Assembly (NCBI RefSeq): GCF_014522325.1
Contig: NZ_CP041983.1
Location: 1-64,000, forward strand
DNA: 64,000 bases
Source of the DNA: Lactobacillus sp. PV012
Lineage (GTDB): Bacteria; Bacillota; Bacilli; Lactobacillales; Lactobacillaceae
Direction: 5' to 3'
In this document: positions 1 to 8,837 of the stretch, piece after piece
Numbering within the stretch: position 1 is the stretch's first letter
How the letters are laid out: every line of letters starts with the position of its first letter
Made by a program: the position numbers and the translations under genes
Notes under the pieces: generated by a model
Databases searched by the model: none
What the model was told of the DNA's origin: nothing
The model's input: only the letters and a program-made list of their open reading frames with translations

Positions 1-320
1 TGCAAGTGTTTTTTGTAATTTTTTTAAAATAATATTTCATCCTAAAGCATTTGTTAAAATTCTTTGCTCTTTTCATTCGGGAATTATAATTCTATCAGCT
101 TTTATTTTTTTGTCAACACTTTTTAATAATGTTTTTGATATTTCTCCACTTTCTTTTCTAAAAGCAACCTCCATCTTAACTAAAAGTAATATTTCTATTT
201 ACTCAACCTCCAAATTTAATCTGTAGCTTCTCACTTTCTGTATTCTATCTTAGTCTTTAAGTTTTGTTCCCATCTATTTCTTAATGGCTTTCTCTTTTTA
301 GAATTAATTTAGTCATAGTA
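1..320. other. Gene-free left end with an outward promoter
   Basis: I see no credible coding region here. On the minus strand there is a promoter-like pair, TTGACA (116-111) and TAGAAT (94-89), separated by 16 bases. A 12-base palindrome GAATTATAATTC (81-92) overlaps the -10 box and could be an operator. Transcription would run out of the window to the left, so the target gene is not visible. Confidence 0.4.
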
Positions 321-356
321 AAACCCTGAAATCTTTTCAAATTTCAGGGTTTATAA
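321..356. terminator. Bidirectional terminator after clpL
   Basis: The inverted repeat AAACCCTGAAAT / ATTTCAGGGTTT is flanked by A and T runs on both sides, so it can act in either direction. It lies just beyond the stop codon of clpL. Confidence 0.75.
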
Positions 357-374
357 AATTATTTAATTTAAAAA

Positions 375-2495
375 TTACTTATCTGACTTTTTATCAGTTT
401 TTTCTTCTGCTTCTTTGATGTCTTTCTTTTCTTGATCTCTTGTTTTACGGTCAAAAAGCACATCTTCTAGCACTTTACCGTTTAAGTAAAGGTGCTTATC
501 GTCAAGAGTAAATTCAACCTTCTTCGTATCTGGCTTAGAGACGATTAATTTAGCAGCTGGAGTTTCAAGATCTTGTTCTACCACTCTTCTTAATGGACGA
601 GCACCAAATTCTTTGTCATAACCTTTTTCTGCCAAGTACTTCTTAGCTGGTTCAGTTACATGAAGCTCAATATCTCGTTTCCCAAGAGAAGCTTTCATCT
701 TCTTTAAGTAAAGATCTAAGATCTTAAGCATATCCTCACTGGTTAATGAGTTAAATGGAACAATTGCATCAAGACGGTTCAAAAATTCAGGTCTGAAGTA
801 AACTTCAAGAGCCTTACGTAAAGCATCTTGATCATCACCTTTAAGCAAGTTATCTGAGAAACCAGCATTTGAAGTCATGATAATAATTGTATCTTTAAAT
901 GAAATTGTTCTTCCTTGTGCATCCGTTAAACGACCATCATCCATAATTTGGAGTAATGCATTAAATACTTGTGGATTTGCCTTTTCAATTTCATCAAGCA
1001 AAATTAATGAATATGGTTGGTGACGAATCTTTTCAGTTAATTGTCCACCTTCACCATAGCCAACATAACCAGGTGCAGAACCAATTAACTTATTAACAGC
1101 CATTTGATCTTGGTATTCAGACATATCTAAACGTACTAAGGCATCAGCTTTACCAAATAGCTTGATAGCTAATTGTTTAGCTAATTCAGTCTTACCAACA
1201 CCAGTTGGTCCTGTCAAAAGGAATGAACCTGTTGGACGGTTAGAATCCTTGAAGACTTGTTTACGAGCAATAGCATCAGTAATAATATCAATTGCCTTAT
1301 CTTGGTCAATAACAACCTTCTTCAAGTCAGCAGCTAAGTTAGCATTCTTTTCAGCTTCGTCAGCATTGATTTCGCTCATTGGAATACCAGTCTTAGTTTG
1401 AATTAGCTTGTATAAATCATCTGCAGTAACTTTAGCTTCACTAGCCTTACCTGCAGTCTTAAGATCTTTCTTTAATCCTTCAATATCTTTCTTGATTTTA
1501 GCTGCTTCATCATATTTTTCATCCTTAGCAGCTTCATCTTTTTTAGCTTCTAAAGCCTTAATCTTATTCTTAATTGAAGTTTCGTCTTTTTGATCCATGT
1601 TTAAGGACTTCTTAGCACCAGCTTCATCCATTAAGTCAATAGCTTTATCTGGTAAGTGACGATCATTGATATAACGATCTGAAAGTTCTGCAGCAAGTTT
1701 CAATGCATCTGGATCATATTTAACATTGTGGTACTTTTCATATTTTGGAGCTAATCCTTCCAAAATCTTAATAGCATCTTCAATAGTTGGTTCAGGAACT
1801 TGAACTGGTTGGAATCTACGAGCTAAAGCTGGATCTTTTTCAATTTGTTGATATTCGCTAGTAGTTGTAGCACCAATAACGCGAATTTCGCCACTTGCTA
1901 AAGCGGGCTTTAAGATGTTTGCAGCGTCACCTGAATTATTTTCTGAATCTGTTGATCCAGCACCTACTATATTGTGTAATTCATCGATGAAAAGAATAAC
2001 ATTCTTATCGCCTTTAGCTTTATCAATAATTTTCTTCAATTTTTCTTCAAAAGATCCACGTAATGAAGTTCCAGCAACTAACTCATTAATGTTTAATTCA
2101 ATAATATGTGCTTTCTTTAATTTTTCAGGCACATCTCCATCTACAATCCGTTGAGCTAATCCTTCAACAACAGAAGTTTTACCAACACCAGCAGGACCAG
2201 TTAAAACTGGGTTATTCTTTTTACGTCTACTTAAAATTTCAATAACTTGATCAATAACTGCTGTACGTCCGATAACTGGATCATACTTTCCTTTTTTAGC
2301 TTGTTCAGTTAAATCAATTCCAATTTCTTTTTCTTTTTTCCCTTGTTGTGCTTGTTGAGTTACACCTTGTTGAGGCATTTGGCCTGAGCTAAAGCCCATT
2401 GGTTGACCACCTGACATTCTTCTGCCATTCCCATCGTTGAAGAAGTCATTAAAAATGTCGTCAAAGTTGTAACTACCATTATCAAAGTATGCCAT
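375..2495 (-). CDS. clpL: Clp family ATPase/chaperone ClpL
   Basis: 706-residue HSP100 ATPase that remodels or disaggregates proteins during heat stress in the cytoplasm. Order of parts: a Gly/Gln-rich N-terminus (about 22-52), a first AAA+ module with Walker A GPAGVGKT (100-107), a short charged coiled coil (about 300-350), and a second AAA+ module with Walker A GPTGVGKT. There is no N-terminal Cys4 zinc finger, which separates it from ClpE, and no long ClpB-type middle domain. The start is the ATG six codons inside the longest frame, because AGGAGTG lies just before it. A promoter and a CIRCE-like repeat upstream fit HrcA control; clpL of L. gasseri has been proposed to belong to the HrcA regulon. 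Single-gene unit. Confidence 0.9.
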   Translation of the reverse strand: MAYFDNGSYNFDDIFNDFFNDGNGRRMSGGQPMGFSSGQMPQQGVTQQAQQGKKEKEIGIDLTEQAKKGKYDPVIGRTAVIDQVIEILSRRKKNNPVLTGPAGVGKTSVVEGLAQRIVDGDVPEKLKKAHIIELNINELVAGTSLRGSFEEKLKKIIDKAKGDKNVILFIDELHNIVGAGSTDSENNSGDAANILKPALASGEIRVIGATTTSEYQQIEKDPALARRFQPVQVPEPTIEDAIKILEGLAPKYEKYHNVKYDPDALKLAAELSDRYINDRHLPDKAIDLMDEAGAKKSLNMDQKDETSIKNKIKALEAKKDEAAKDEKYDEAAKIKKDIEGLKKDLKTAGKASEAKVTADDLYKLIQTKTGIPMSEINADEAEKNANLAADLKKVVIDQDKAIDIITDAIARKQVFKDSNRPTGSFLLTGPTGVGKTELAKQLAIKLFGKADALVRLDMSEYQDQMAVNKLIGSAPGYVGYGEGGQLTEKIRHQPYSLILLDEIEKANPQVFNALLQIMDDGRLTDAQGRTISFKDTIIIMTSNAGFSDNLLKGDDQDALRKALEVYFRPEFLNRLDAIVPFNSLTSEDMLKILDLYLKKMKASLGKRDIELHVTEPAKKYLAEKGYDKEFGARPLRRVVEQDLETPAAKLIVSKPDTKKVEFTLDDKHLYLNGKVLEDVLFDRKTRDQEKKDIKEAEEKTDKKSDK

Positions 2496-2532
2496 AGTAT
2501 GTCCACTCCTCATTAAATAAATAATAAAGAAC

Positions 2533-2603
2533 TTAGCACCTACTTATACCTAAGTGCTAATCTTTCATAATCTAATTATATGCGCTTATTTCTTTAATGC
2601 CAA
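2533..2603 (-). promoter_or_regulatory. clpL promoter with CIRCE-like inverted repeat
   Basis: On the minus strand TTGGCA (2603-2598), 17 bases, then TATAAT (2580-2575) form a near-consensus sigma-A promoter. Directly downstream is an inverted repeat TTAGCAC-N14-GTGCTAA (2533-2560). It matches the HrcA operator CIRCE except that CIRCE has 13 bases between these heptamers, so the spacer is one base too long. No CtsR heptad tandem was seen. Confidence 0.75.
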
Positions 2604-2625
2604 ATAATATGTATTGTTTTATCAA

Positions 2626-2658
2626 TAAAAAAATAGAGGGATATTTTCATCCCTCTAT
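2626..2658 (-). terminator. Terminator of the hydrolase gene
   Basis: On the minus strand the stem ATAGAGGGAT / ATCCCTCTAT (2633-2658) is followed by seven T (2632-2626). It ends transcription from the surface hydrolase gene before the clpL promoter. Confidence 0.85.
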
Positions 2659-2663
2659 GGCCT

Positions 2664-2697
2664 AAAAATTAATGTTTCATATGAAACATTAATTTTT
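2664..2697. repeat. 34-bp perfect palindrome
   Basis: A perfect inverted repeat with no loop, centred on 2680/2681, half-site AATGTTTCAT followed by its complement and bounded by A5/T5. It includes the stop codon of the hydrolase gene and lies just upstream of a separate terminator hairpin. Confidence 0.8.
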
Positions 2698-3573
2698 ATC
2701 TTTCTTATTACTATTTCTTTGTGGGCCATTATTTCCTTTTTGTACTGCCTTTAATAGATATTGTTCAATCAACTGCACCACTTGTTTATTTTGAGGCAAA
2801 GAAGAATGTTGAGCATCTTCTCCAGTGACGGTCATTGTAGTATAGTGGTTAACTTGATTTTGAAAAATGTATTTTCCAGCTTCTACGCTATTCTCTGGTA
2901 CTAGACCATCTGACTCATAATTTTCCCCTCCAGAAACAGAATACACATTTAGGCTAGAGGGGATTTTACTTTTATTTTTAATAAAATCTTCTAACATCTG
3001 AGTTTTATGACTAATACTTGTTTCATTAAAATTAAACGGTGTCCCTACCGTCATTAACTCTTTAATTTTAATTTCACTCGAATAATCAGAATAGTAATGT
3101 TCTAGCCAGTAAGTCCAAATTAATCCTCCATTAGAATGTCCAAAAGCTTTAAAGTTATTAAAGGTATACTGCTTACTTAAGCTTTGAAAGGCTATGTTAA
3201 GCCACGAAGCTTGTTTTTTTATATTACTGTATCCATCCTTATTATTTTCAAATCCAATAATAATAAATGGTTCATTATCACCTTTGCTAATTTTTCCGCT
3301 ATAAACTAATTGTCCATCAGTATCTACCTTTATTTTTAAAACACTATGTTTTTCCACAGTATCTTTATTTAAAGTAGAAACTAATTCATTAAATCTTTCT
3401 GTTGTTGCACTTGAACCTGGTACCATAATAACAGGAGAAAGCTGAGATTTTTTTCGCTCAGCTAAATCTTTATTAGAATTTTTTGTCCAAAAATATGTTG
3501 GAATCATTAATACTGCTAAAAGAAAAAAGATCAATATTAAAAATAATTTATTTTTCTTCACTTTTTTCAACAT
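2689..3573 (-). CDS. DUF915-type alpha/beta hydrolase, membrane anchored
   Basis: 294-residue extracellular alpha/beta hydrolase of the DUF915 type common in lactobacilli. One transmembrane helix (about 9-28) anchors it with the catalytic part outside. Visible motifs are an oxyanion-side VPGSSA (51-56), the nucleophile elbow GHSNGG with Ser147, a DGLVP stretch that may supply the acid, and a later QHSSLPQN with the probable His. The substrate is unknown. The gene overlaps the preceding IIC-like gene by 26 bases and has AGGAAAG before its ATG, so the two are co-transcribed. The C-terminus is Asn/Lys-rich. Family assignment is good; function is not established. Confidence 0.8.
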   Translation of the reverse strand: MLKKVKKNKLFLILIFFLLAVLMIPTYFWTKNSNKDLAERKKSQLSPVIMVPGSSATTERFNELVSTLNKDTVEKHSVLKIKVDTDGQLVYSGKISKGDNEPFIIIGFENNKDGYSNIKKQASWLNIAFQSLSKQYTFNNFKAFGHSNGGLIWTYWLEHYYSDYSSEIKIKELMTVGTPFNFNETSISHKTQMLEDFIKNKSKIPSSLNVYSVSGGENYESDGLVPENSVEAGKYIFQNQVNHYTTMTVTGEDAQHSSLPQNKQVVQLIEQYLLKAVQKGNNGPQRNSNKKDKN

Positions 3574-4882
3574 TTTTTCTTTCCTCTCTAGTATTTAATT
3601 CATCAACTTTACTTTCAATCTTATTAGCCATCTTCACAATTGGAATATAAAGAAGAATATCGACTGCAAAAATCACTAAAGCCACTAATAAAGCCTGCCA
3701 GCTTCCATTAGTAGCGATAAAGCCTTTGATAAGACCAGGAGTCCCTGTTAGTATCGCATAAGCAGAAGCAGGCACTAAATGGAGAGCGATTGCTCCTGCT
3801 GCTAAAAGCATATTCATAATAGGAAGAAAGACATAGGGTAATACAAAAAGTGGATTTAAAATCACTGGAATCCCAATTAAAGCACCTGCATTTGAACCAA
3901 ATAAGGTTGGAATAAAAGTCCAACGACTAATCCTAACAACATTTTTCTTTTTAACAAATAATAAAATTACTATCAACAAAGCCAGCAAAATACCATTGCC
4001 GCCAAATTGTCCATAAGATTTATAAATTTCAGACCCCAAAAATTTATTTGGCACATTCCAGCTTGAGCCATGTTGCAACGCGTAACTAATGTTAGCTGTT
4101 CCCATGCCACTTATTCCCGCATCTGTTAACCCTGTCAACGGTTGACCAATTCCTAACCAATTTAAAAAAAGTGCTAATCCGATTAAAGGAATATAAGCAA
4201 AAATATTTAAATTATTTTGCCCTTGATTTTGAAAGTATTCGTATAAGTGAGTAGCCACTAATCTTAAGCCAACAAAATTAGCCACAATTCCTAATACTAG
4301 ACCAATTGCCCAAGTTACCAAAAGTGGCTTGAAGGATGCAATCGCTCTTTCCTGAATATGAGGGGAATTATTTATTGAAGGATGAGTAACATTTTTGCCC
4401 AACCAACGAAAAATTTGTCCCGTGCCAAACCCTATCAAGAGTGCCAACAAAAAGCTGTCAATATTTAAAAAACGCCAATTAAACGTAAAAACTGAATTAT
4501 TCACATTGCGATACCGATAAGCACACAGTAAAAGTCCAATCATCCCTGAAAGTCCAGCCATTTGTTCATCTTTATTATAAAATTGCGCAGTATACTTAGC
4601 AGCAAAATACGCTACAAATATTCCAAATAGATTAAAAATAACATTTGTTAATCCTTGCGTAGCATACCAAGCACCATTAAAAATTTGATCAGGTAACCAA
4701 TTGTCAAAATATAATATATTTGAGATTAGACTATCCGGCGAAAATACACTTCTCCATAAAAACTGTGATACACTTCCAATAACTGCTAAAGGCATCAACA
4801 TGGTTAAAGTTCTCTCAGACACTCTAAAAAAAGGACGTCGGCGGAACCACAAAAATATGGTATAAATATTACTCTTTGGCAT
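3548..4882 (-). CDS. PTS EIIC-like membrane protein (lactose/cellobiose type)
   Basis: 444-residue polytopic membrane protein with the length and helix layout of lactose/cellobiose-type PTS EIIC permeases. The usual motif N-I-N-E-P before G-x-P is replaced by a stretch reading GSNAGALIGIP, so the conserved sugar-contacting Glu is absent. No EIIA or EIIB lies nearby. The gene overlaps the downstream surface hydrolase by 26 bases, a translational-coupling arrangement suggesting a joint envelope or substrate-handling role. It may be a permease with unusual specificity or a non-transporting paralogue. The C-terminal tail is charged. Confidence 0.7.
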   Translation of the reverse strand: MPKSNIYTIFLWFRRRPFFRVSERTLTMLMPLAVIGSVSQFLWRSVFSPDSLISNILYFDNWLPDQIFNGAWYATQGLTNVIFNLFGIFVAYFAAKYTAQFYNKDEQMAGLSGMIGLLLCAYRYRNVNNSVFTFNWRFLNIDSFLLALLIGFGTGQIFRWLGKNVTHPSINNSPHIQERAIASFKPLLVTWAIGLVLGIVANFVGLRLVATHLYEYFQNQGQNNLNIFAYIPLIGLALFLNWLGIGQPLTGLTDAGISGMGTANISYALQHGSSWNVPNKFLGSEIYKSYGQFGGNGILLALLIVILLFVKKKNVVRISRWTFIPTLFGSNAGALIGIPVILNPLFVLPYVFLPIMNMLLAAGAIALHLVPASAYAILTGTPGLIKGFIATNGSWQALLVALVIFAVDILLYIPIVKMANKIESKVDELNTREERKNVEKSEEK

Positions 4883-5001
4883 CTAATTAATTTTCTCCCT
4901 TAACTAAGTTATATTTACTATACTATTCCTTTCCTTCTCGTCATTCAATCTCATCAAATTAACTGACCGTCTTTCCTCTAATTTTTAGCAATTAAGACTG
5001 G

Positions 5002-5032
5002 TATAATATAAGAAGTTAACTAAAAGGAGGAC
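5002..5032 (+). promoter_or_regulatory. Promoter and RBS of the 77-residue protein gene
   Basis: TATAAT at 5002-5007 is preceded by TGG, giving an extended -10 (TGnTATAAT). A strong AAAGGAGGA ribosome site lies about 8 bases before the ATG at 5037. No clear -35 box is present. Confidence 0.55.
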
Positions 5033-5036
5033 TAAT

Positions 5037-5270
5037 ATGATTAAATCACATCTTAAATTGAGTAATGAAAGTCGGGCATTACTTTCTTTTTATTGCGAAC
5101 AAGAAAACAAAGATCCTGAAATATTGCTTAACGACCTAATTAATGAATTTTTACATAAAAATATTTCAAAAAATGATTTTCAAAAAATTATTGCTGAAGC
5201 TTCTGATTCTACTAGCTTTAACACTAGTGAATTAATGCGTAATTTTGGCGATAGCTGGCTTCAAGACTAA
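5037..5270 (+). CDS. Small protein of unknown function (77 aa)
   Basis: I do not recognise this protein. It is acidic, soluble and probably helical, with a stretch LLNDLINEFL that resembles a short amphipathic helix. It has a very good ribosome-binding site and an extended -10 promoter, so it is likely expressed. The MFS gene starts 25 bases after its stop and is probably co-transcribed. The size and first half are compatible with a small DNA-binding or antitoxin-like fold, but I see no decisive motif. Confidence 0.65.
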   Translation: MIKSHLKLSNESRALLSFYCEQENKDPEILLNDLINEFLHKNISKNDFQKIIAEASDSTSFNTSELMRNFGDSWLQD

Positions 5271-5294
5271 TTATAGAAATGGAAGGTTGAAATA

Positions 5295-6491
5295 ATGTTA
5301 AAAAGAGCAAAATCTGATCCTATTAACACAATTTGGCTTTTCCTTGGTTCACTTATTGTTAACACTGGTATTAGTTTTATTTGGCCGCTAACCACTATTT
5401 ATATTCACAATTATCTCCACGAAAGTCTAACCATAGCAGGAGTTGTGCTTTTCTTAAACTCTATTTTTACCATGCTGGGGAATGCACTAGGTGGTTACCT
5501 TTTTGATAAATGGTTCCCTTATCAAACCATTTTACTAGGAGTAAGTATCGCCACCTTTTCTACCCTAATGTTAATTTTCTTTCATGGTTGGCCCGCTTAT
5601 GTGGTTTGGCTTTTGACCTTAGGTATTGGGAATGGAATTATCGTTACTGGCCTTAATTCAACCGCCACGTTAATAAAAAGCAAAGCCCCCTCTTATATTT
5701 TCAATATTTTATATTTTACTCAAAATTTAGGTCTTGTATTTGGCTCATTAATGGTTGGTTTTATTTTACCATTTGGAATTGTCTATATATTTATTCTTGC
5801 ATTTATGATGTTTCTATTTTTCAACATTGTTGTTTTAGTAAAATATCGCCATCTTAATCAGCGACCAAAAGATACAAACCACATGAAAATTTCGGAAGAG
5901 AACGTGACAAGCAATCCTCATTTAAAAATTATTGCTAGTTTACTTTTCTGTGTATTAGCAGCCTGGATTGCTTACGAACAGTGGAATTCTAATATTTCTT
6001 CTTATATGTTAAGTTTGCACATGTCCGTTACCCTATATAGTTTTCTATGGACTTTAAATGCTATTTTAATTGTAACTTTGCAACCCATTCTTACCTATTT
6101 TGATAGCTGGCTTACTGATCATATCAATGGAAGACTATATTTTGGTTTTACCTTGTTTGCCCTAGCTTTCCTACTTCTAATTGGGGCCACTCATTATGCT
6201 CGTTTTCTCTTAGCTATGGCTTTGTTAACTACAGGAGAAGTTTTTGCTTTTCCAGCAGTTTCTACTTTCATTAACAATTTTGCTAGTGAAGAAAACAAAG
6301 GGAAATATCAAGGAATTATCCAAGTAGTAGTTTCTGCGGGAAGAGCCCTTGGTCCCTTAATTGGAGCTCTAGTGATTGATTTCTCTTCATTCTTAACTCT
6401 CTTTATTTTTTGTACAGGTATCGTTCTAATTTCAGGCATTATCTTTTTCTTTACAAATGAATTATCCAAAAGAAAAAAGTTTAGAGACTAG
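5295..6491 (+). CDS. MFS transporter, drug-efflux-like
   Basis: 398-residue major facilitator with about 12 membrane segments. The loop after the second helix (GNALGGYLFDKW) is a variant of the MFS motif A, G-x-x-x-D-R/K. The closest general type is the 12-TM drug:proton antiporters of Firmicutes (YttB-like). Substrate unknown. GGAAGG lies before the ATG. The stop codon sits inside the left arm of the terminator that follows. Confidence 0.75.
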   Translation: MLKRAKSDPINTIWLFLGSLIVNTGISFIWPLTTIYIHNYLHESLTIAGVVLFLNSIFTMLGNALGGYLFDKWFPYQTILLGVSIATFSTLMLIFFHGWPAYVVWLLTLGIGNGIIVTGLNSTATLIKSKAPSYIFNILYFTQNLGLVFGSLMVGFILPFGIVYIFILAFMMFLFFNIVVLVKYRHLNQRPKDTNHMKISEENVTSNPHLKIIASLLFCVLAAWIAYEQWNSNISSYMLSLHMSVTLYSFLWTLNAILIVTLQPILTYFDSWLTDHINGRLYFGFTLFALAFLLLIGATHYARFLLAMALLTTGEVFAFPAVSTFINNFASEENKGKYQGIIQVVVSAGRALGPLIGALVIDFSSFLTLFIFCTGIVLISGIIFFFTNELSKRKKFRD

Positions 6492-6522
6492 GAGTTTTGT
6501 TTCTCCTAATTTCTAAACTTTT
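6475..6522. terminator. Bidirectional terminator between the MFS gene and dltD
   Basis: Long stem AAAAGTTTAGA / TCTAAACTTTTT with an inner AGGAG / CTCCT stem. A and T runs on both sides fit termination of both convergent genes. Confidence 0.8.
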
Positions 6523-6572
6523 TATTTACTCAAAATTCAATACTAGACTTCAAATAGAAGTAATACGGTACT

Positions 6573-8837
6573 TTATTTTATTAATTCACTTATTAATTTA
6601 TCCATTTGGACTTTTGTCTGCTTAAAGCTCTTTATTGGATGGTTTGTTTGAATGATCACAGCATTTTTTCCGTTATTAGAAATTCTTACAAATGCATGAT
6701 AGCCAACTCCTGCCCCATTTGCAGCTCGAAAGCCCGCCGGATTATTATAGAATCCACCACCATAGTAGGCTGGTGCTTTACCTCTAAAAAGAATTTTCAT
6801 TGAGTTTTTAGACAGTAAAGTTCCATCTGTAATGGCTTTCTCAGTTTTGTATAAATCTGATGTCGACATTACCACTGATCCTGCCCCAAGTTCTCCATGG
6901 AGCTCATTTAAATTCAAAGTAATCGGAACTTCAGAAGTTTTATTTTTATTAGCGTATCTATAAGATTGCGCTAAATGTACCTTCTGCAACTTCGATTTTT
7001 TATTCCAAATAAATGCAGTATTTTCTAGCTTCAATTTCTTTACAAAAGTTTCATTAAATAAACTTTCGTAGGATTGGTGAGTTACTTTCTCTAAAATTCC
7101 AGATAAAAGTACATAGTTAATTGAAGAATAATATCTTTTACCATACAAATTATCCTTAAAACTAATCAAATGGTCAATATCATATTCGATACCCGCTTGA
7201 TCATTTTCAAACTTCGGACTTCCTAATGGTGCTTTATTTGGTGTAGTAAGCCCACTTGTCATTTCAAGCAACTGTTGAATGGTAATCCGATTAGCTTGAT
7301 CAATATTAGGGTAAAATTTGGCCAACTTATCTGTCAACTTCAGGTTACCCTTTTCAACTTGACGCATAACCATTGTAGCAGTCATAGCCTTTTGAACAGA
7401 ATCGATTAAATAACTAGTTTTCTCAGTATTAACTAAGTTTTTCTTCTTATTTGCCCAACCAGTTGCATAAGAGACCCTTACCTTATTATTTTTTACTTCA
7501 GTTACTGTCCCTTGTAAGCCCTGCTGATTCATCAAATTTTGCATTCGGTTAATTTCAGCTGCTTTTTCTTCAACTGACTTGCTAATTTTTGCATCTGGCT
7601 TTTTTGCCCAAGCTTCAGAGAAATAATAGTTATTCAGCTGATAGTTAATTGGCGTATTCTTAAGTTTCATAAATGACTGTACATACTTATCCATCGTAAG
7701 CCATCCATTCCAACCTAAGTGAATAGTATCTTCCATGAAGTATTCTTTGTCACCATCCTTCGACAAATCAGCTACATGGGTAAAACCTTGAGTTAAAAGT
7801 TGCGCTTTAATTTTATTTACAGAACGTTGGTACATCTTTTCAGATAGACCTGTATATTTTGCCCACTTACTATTTACTGGTGGAATTACAAATAATACAT
7901 TTACATGTTCTTGCGCAAATTCATTTAAAACTAACTCAAAATCGCCAAATTCTGGGGAACGGGTATAGTCAAAATTCTTTTGAGAGTCTTTTAGACCCTT
8001 TAATCCATTCTTCAATAATCTCTTTTTAAAGAAATTATTAGAGATATTAAATGAATTGTTTGTTGTACCCTGTGCTCCTTGATTATTAGCGAATTGACGC
8101 AAATTATCATATGCATATGTCCCAGGAAGTTTGTGCGCACCACTTTGCAATTTCGGAATATTATTCTTCATATCAAAAGTAGTAAAAAAATCATCCTGAT
8201 TAGAAAGGGTTCTTTGACGCATTTGAAGCCATGATCTTTGCCAATTGGAAATTTTCTTTCCATCTGCTAGATCTTTTAGTGCTGCTTTAGTCGACTCACT
8301 TGAAGTTGCTGAAGGCATCTTAAGTAATCGTTTAGCAGCATAGCGTGTCGCAACACTATCTTTAGCACTCAAAATCCAATCAATAGCTTGTAATTGTGAA
8401 AAATACATTCCAAAAGCAGCTGGATCTTGCCCTTCTTTTACAAACCATTGAGGAGAGATAATAAACACTGCTTTTTTACCAGCAAGTTGTTTCTTAGTCT
8501 CTTGAAGATTCATAAAATGTGTCAAGGATTGACTACCAGGTCCCCCTAATAAAAAGGGCTGATATGAACGATGATATTTATAAGCTAAAACACTTGGATG
8601 TAAAGGATCCATTCGAGAAAGCTCACTTGAACCATAAAAAGGAACGTACTCTTTTTCAAAAGCCGCCCGTTTAATATTTTCTCCCTTAAATACGTTTTGA
8701 GATTGGGAGACAGATGCTTTGAATAAAACACCATCTGAAACTTTTCTATTCCATGGAATTATAAAAACCACGAATAATAGAATAAAAGCACAGATAACTG
8801 GGCCAAAAATTTGCCACAGCTTTCGTTTATTACTCAT
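6573..8837 (-). CDS. dltD: DltD fused to a C-terminal serine beta-lactamase-like domain
   Basis: 754 residues, against about 420 for ordinary DltD, which acts in the last steps of D-alanyl transfer to teichoic acid outside the membrane. Residues 10-28 form the anchor. The DltD part (about 1-410) has GSSEL (Ser70/71) and the paired D-x-x-H of EDTIHLGWNG (Asp370, His373), the expected catalytic set. A linker (about 411-437) leads to a class-C beta-lactamase/PBP-like domain (about 438-754) with SVQK (Ser480, Lys483). The second motif reads YSS instead of YxN (Tyr570-Ser572), and the third, normally HxG, lies near N707-G-A-G without the His. The gene overlaps dltC by 8 bases and ends the operon. 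It reads in one frame, so it is a genuine fusion in this sequence. D-Ala esterase/peptidase or a degenerate binding role are both possible. Confidence 0.88.
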   Translation of the reverse strand: MSNKRKLWQIFGPVICAFILLFVVFIIPWNRKVSDGVLFKASVSQSQNVFKGENIKRAAFEKEYVPFYGSSELSRMDPLHPSVLAYKYHRSYQPFLLGGPGSQSLTHFMNLQETKKQLAGKKAVFIISPQWFVKEGQDPAAFGMYFSQLQAIDWILSAKDSVATRYAAKRLLKMPSATSSESTKAALKDLADGKKISNWQRSWLQMRQRTLSNQDDFFTTFDMKNNIPKLQSGAHKLPGTYAYDNLRQFANNQGAQGTTNNSFNISNNFFKKRLLKNGLKGLKDSQKNFDYTRSPEFGDFELVLNEFAQEHVNVLFVIPPVNSKWAKYTGLSEKMYQRSVNKIKAQLLTQGFTHVADLSKDGDKEYFMEDTIHLGWNGWLTMDKYVQSFMKLKNTPINYQLNNYYFSEAWAKKPDAKISKSVEEKAAEINRMQNLMNQQGLQGTVTEVKNNKVRVSYATGWANKKKNLVNTEKTSYLIDSVQKAMTATMVMRQVEKGNLKLTDKLAKFYPNIDQANRITIQQLLEMTSGLTTPNKAPLGSPKFENDQAGIEYDIDHLISFKDNLYGKRYYSSINYVLLSGILEKVTHQSYESLFNETFVKKLKLENTAFIWNKKSKLQKVHLAQSYRYANKNKTSEVPITLNLNELHGELGAGSVVMSTSDLYKTEKAITDGTLLSKNSMKILFRGKAPAYYGGGFYNNPAGFRAANGAGVGYHAFVRISNNGKNAVIIQTNHPIKSFKQTKVQMDKLISELIK

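Noticed and set aside
1162..2154. Plus-strand frames of 60-80 codons opposite clpL
   Set aside because: Mirror frames of a highly expressed coding region with no starts or ribosome sites of their own.
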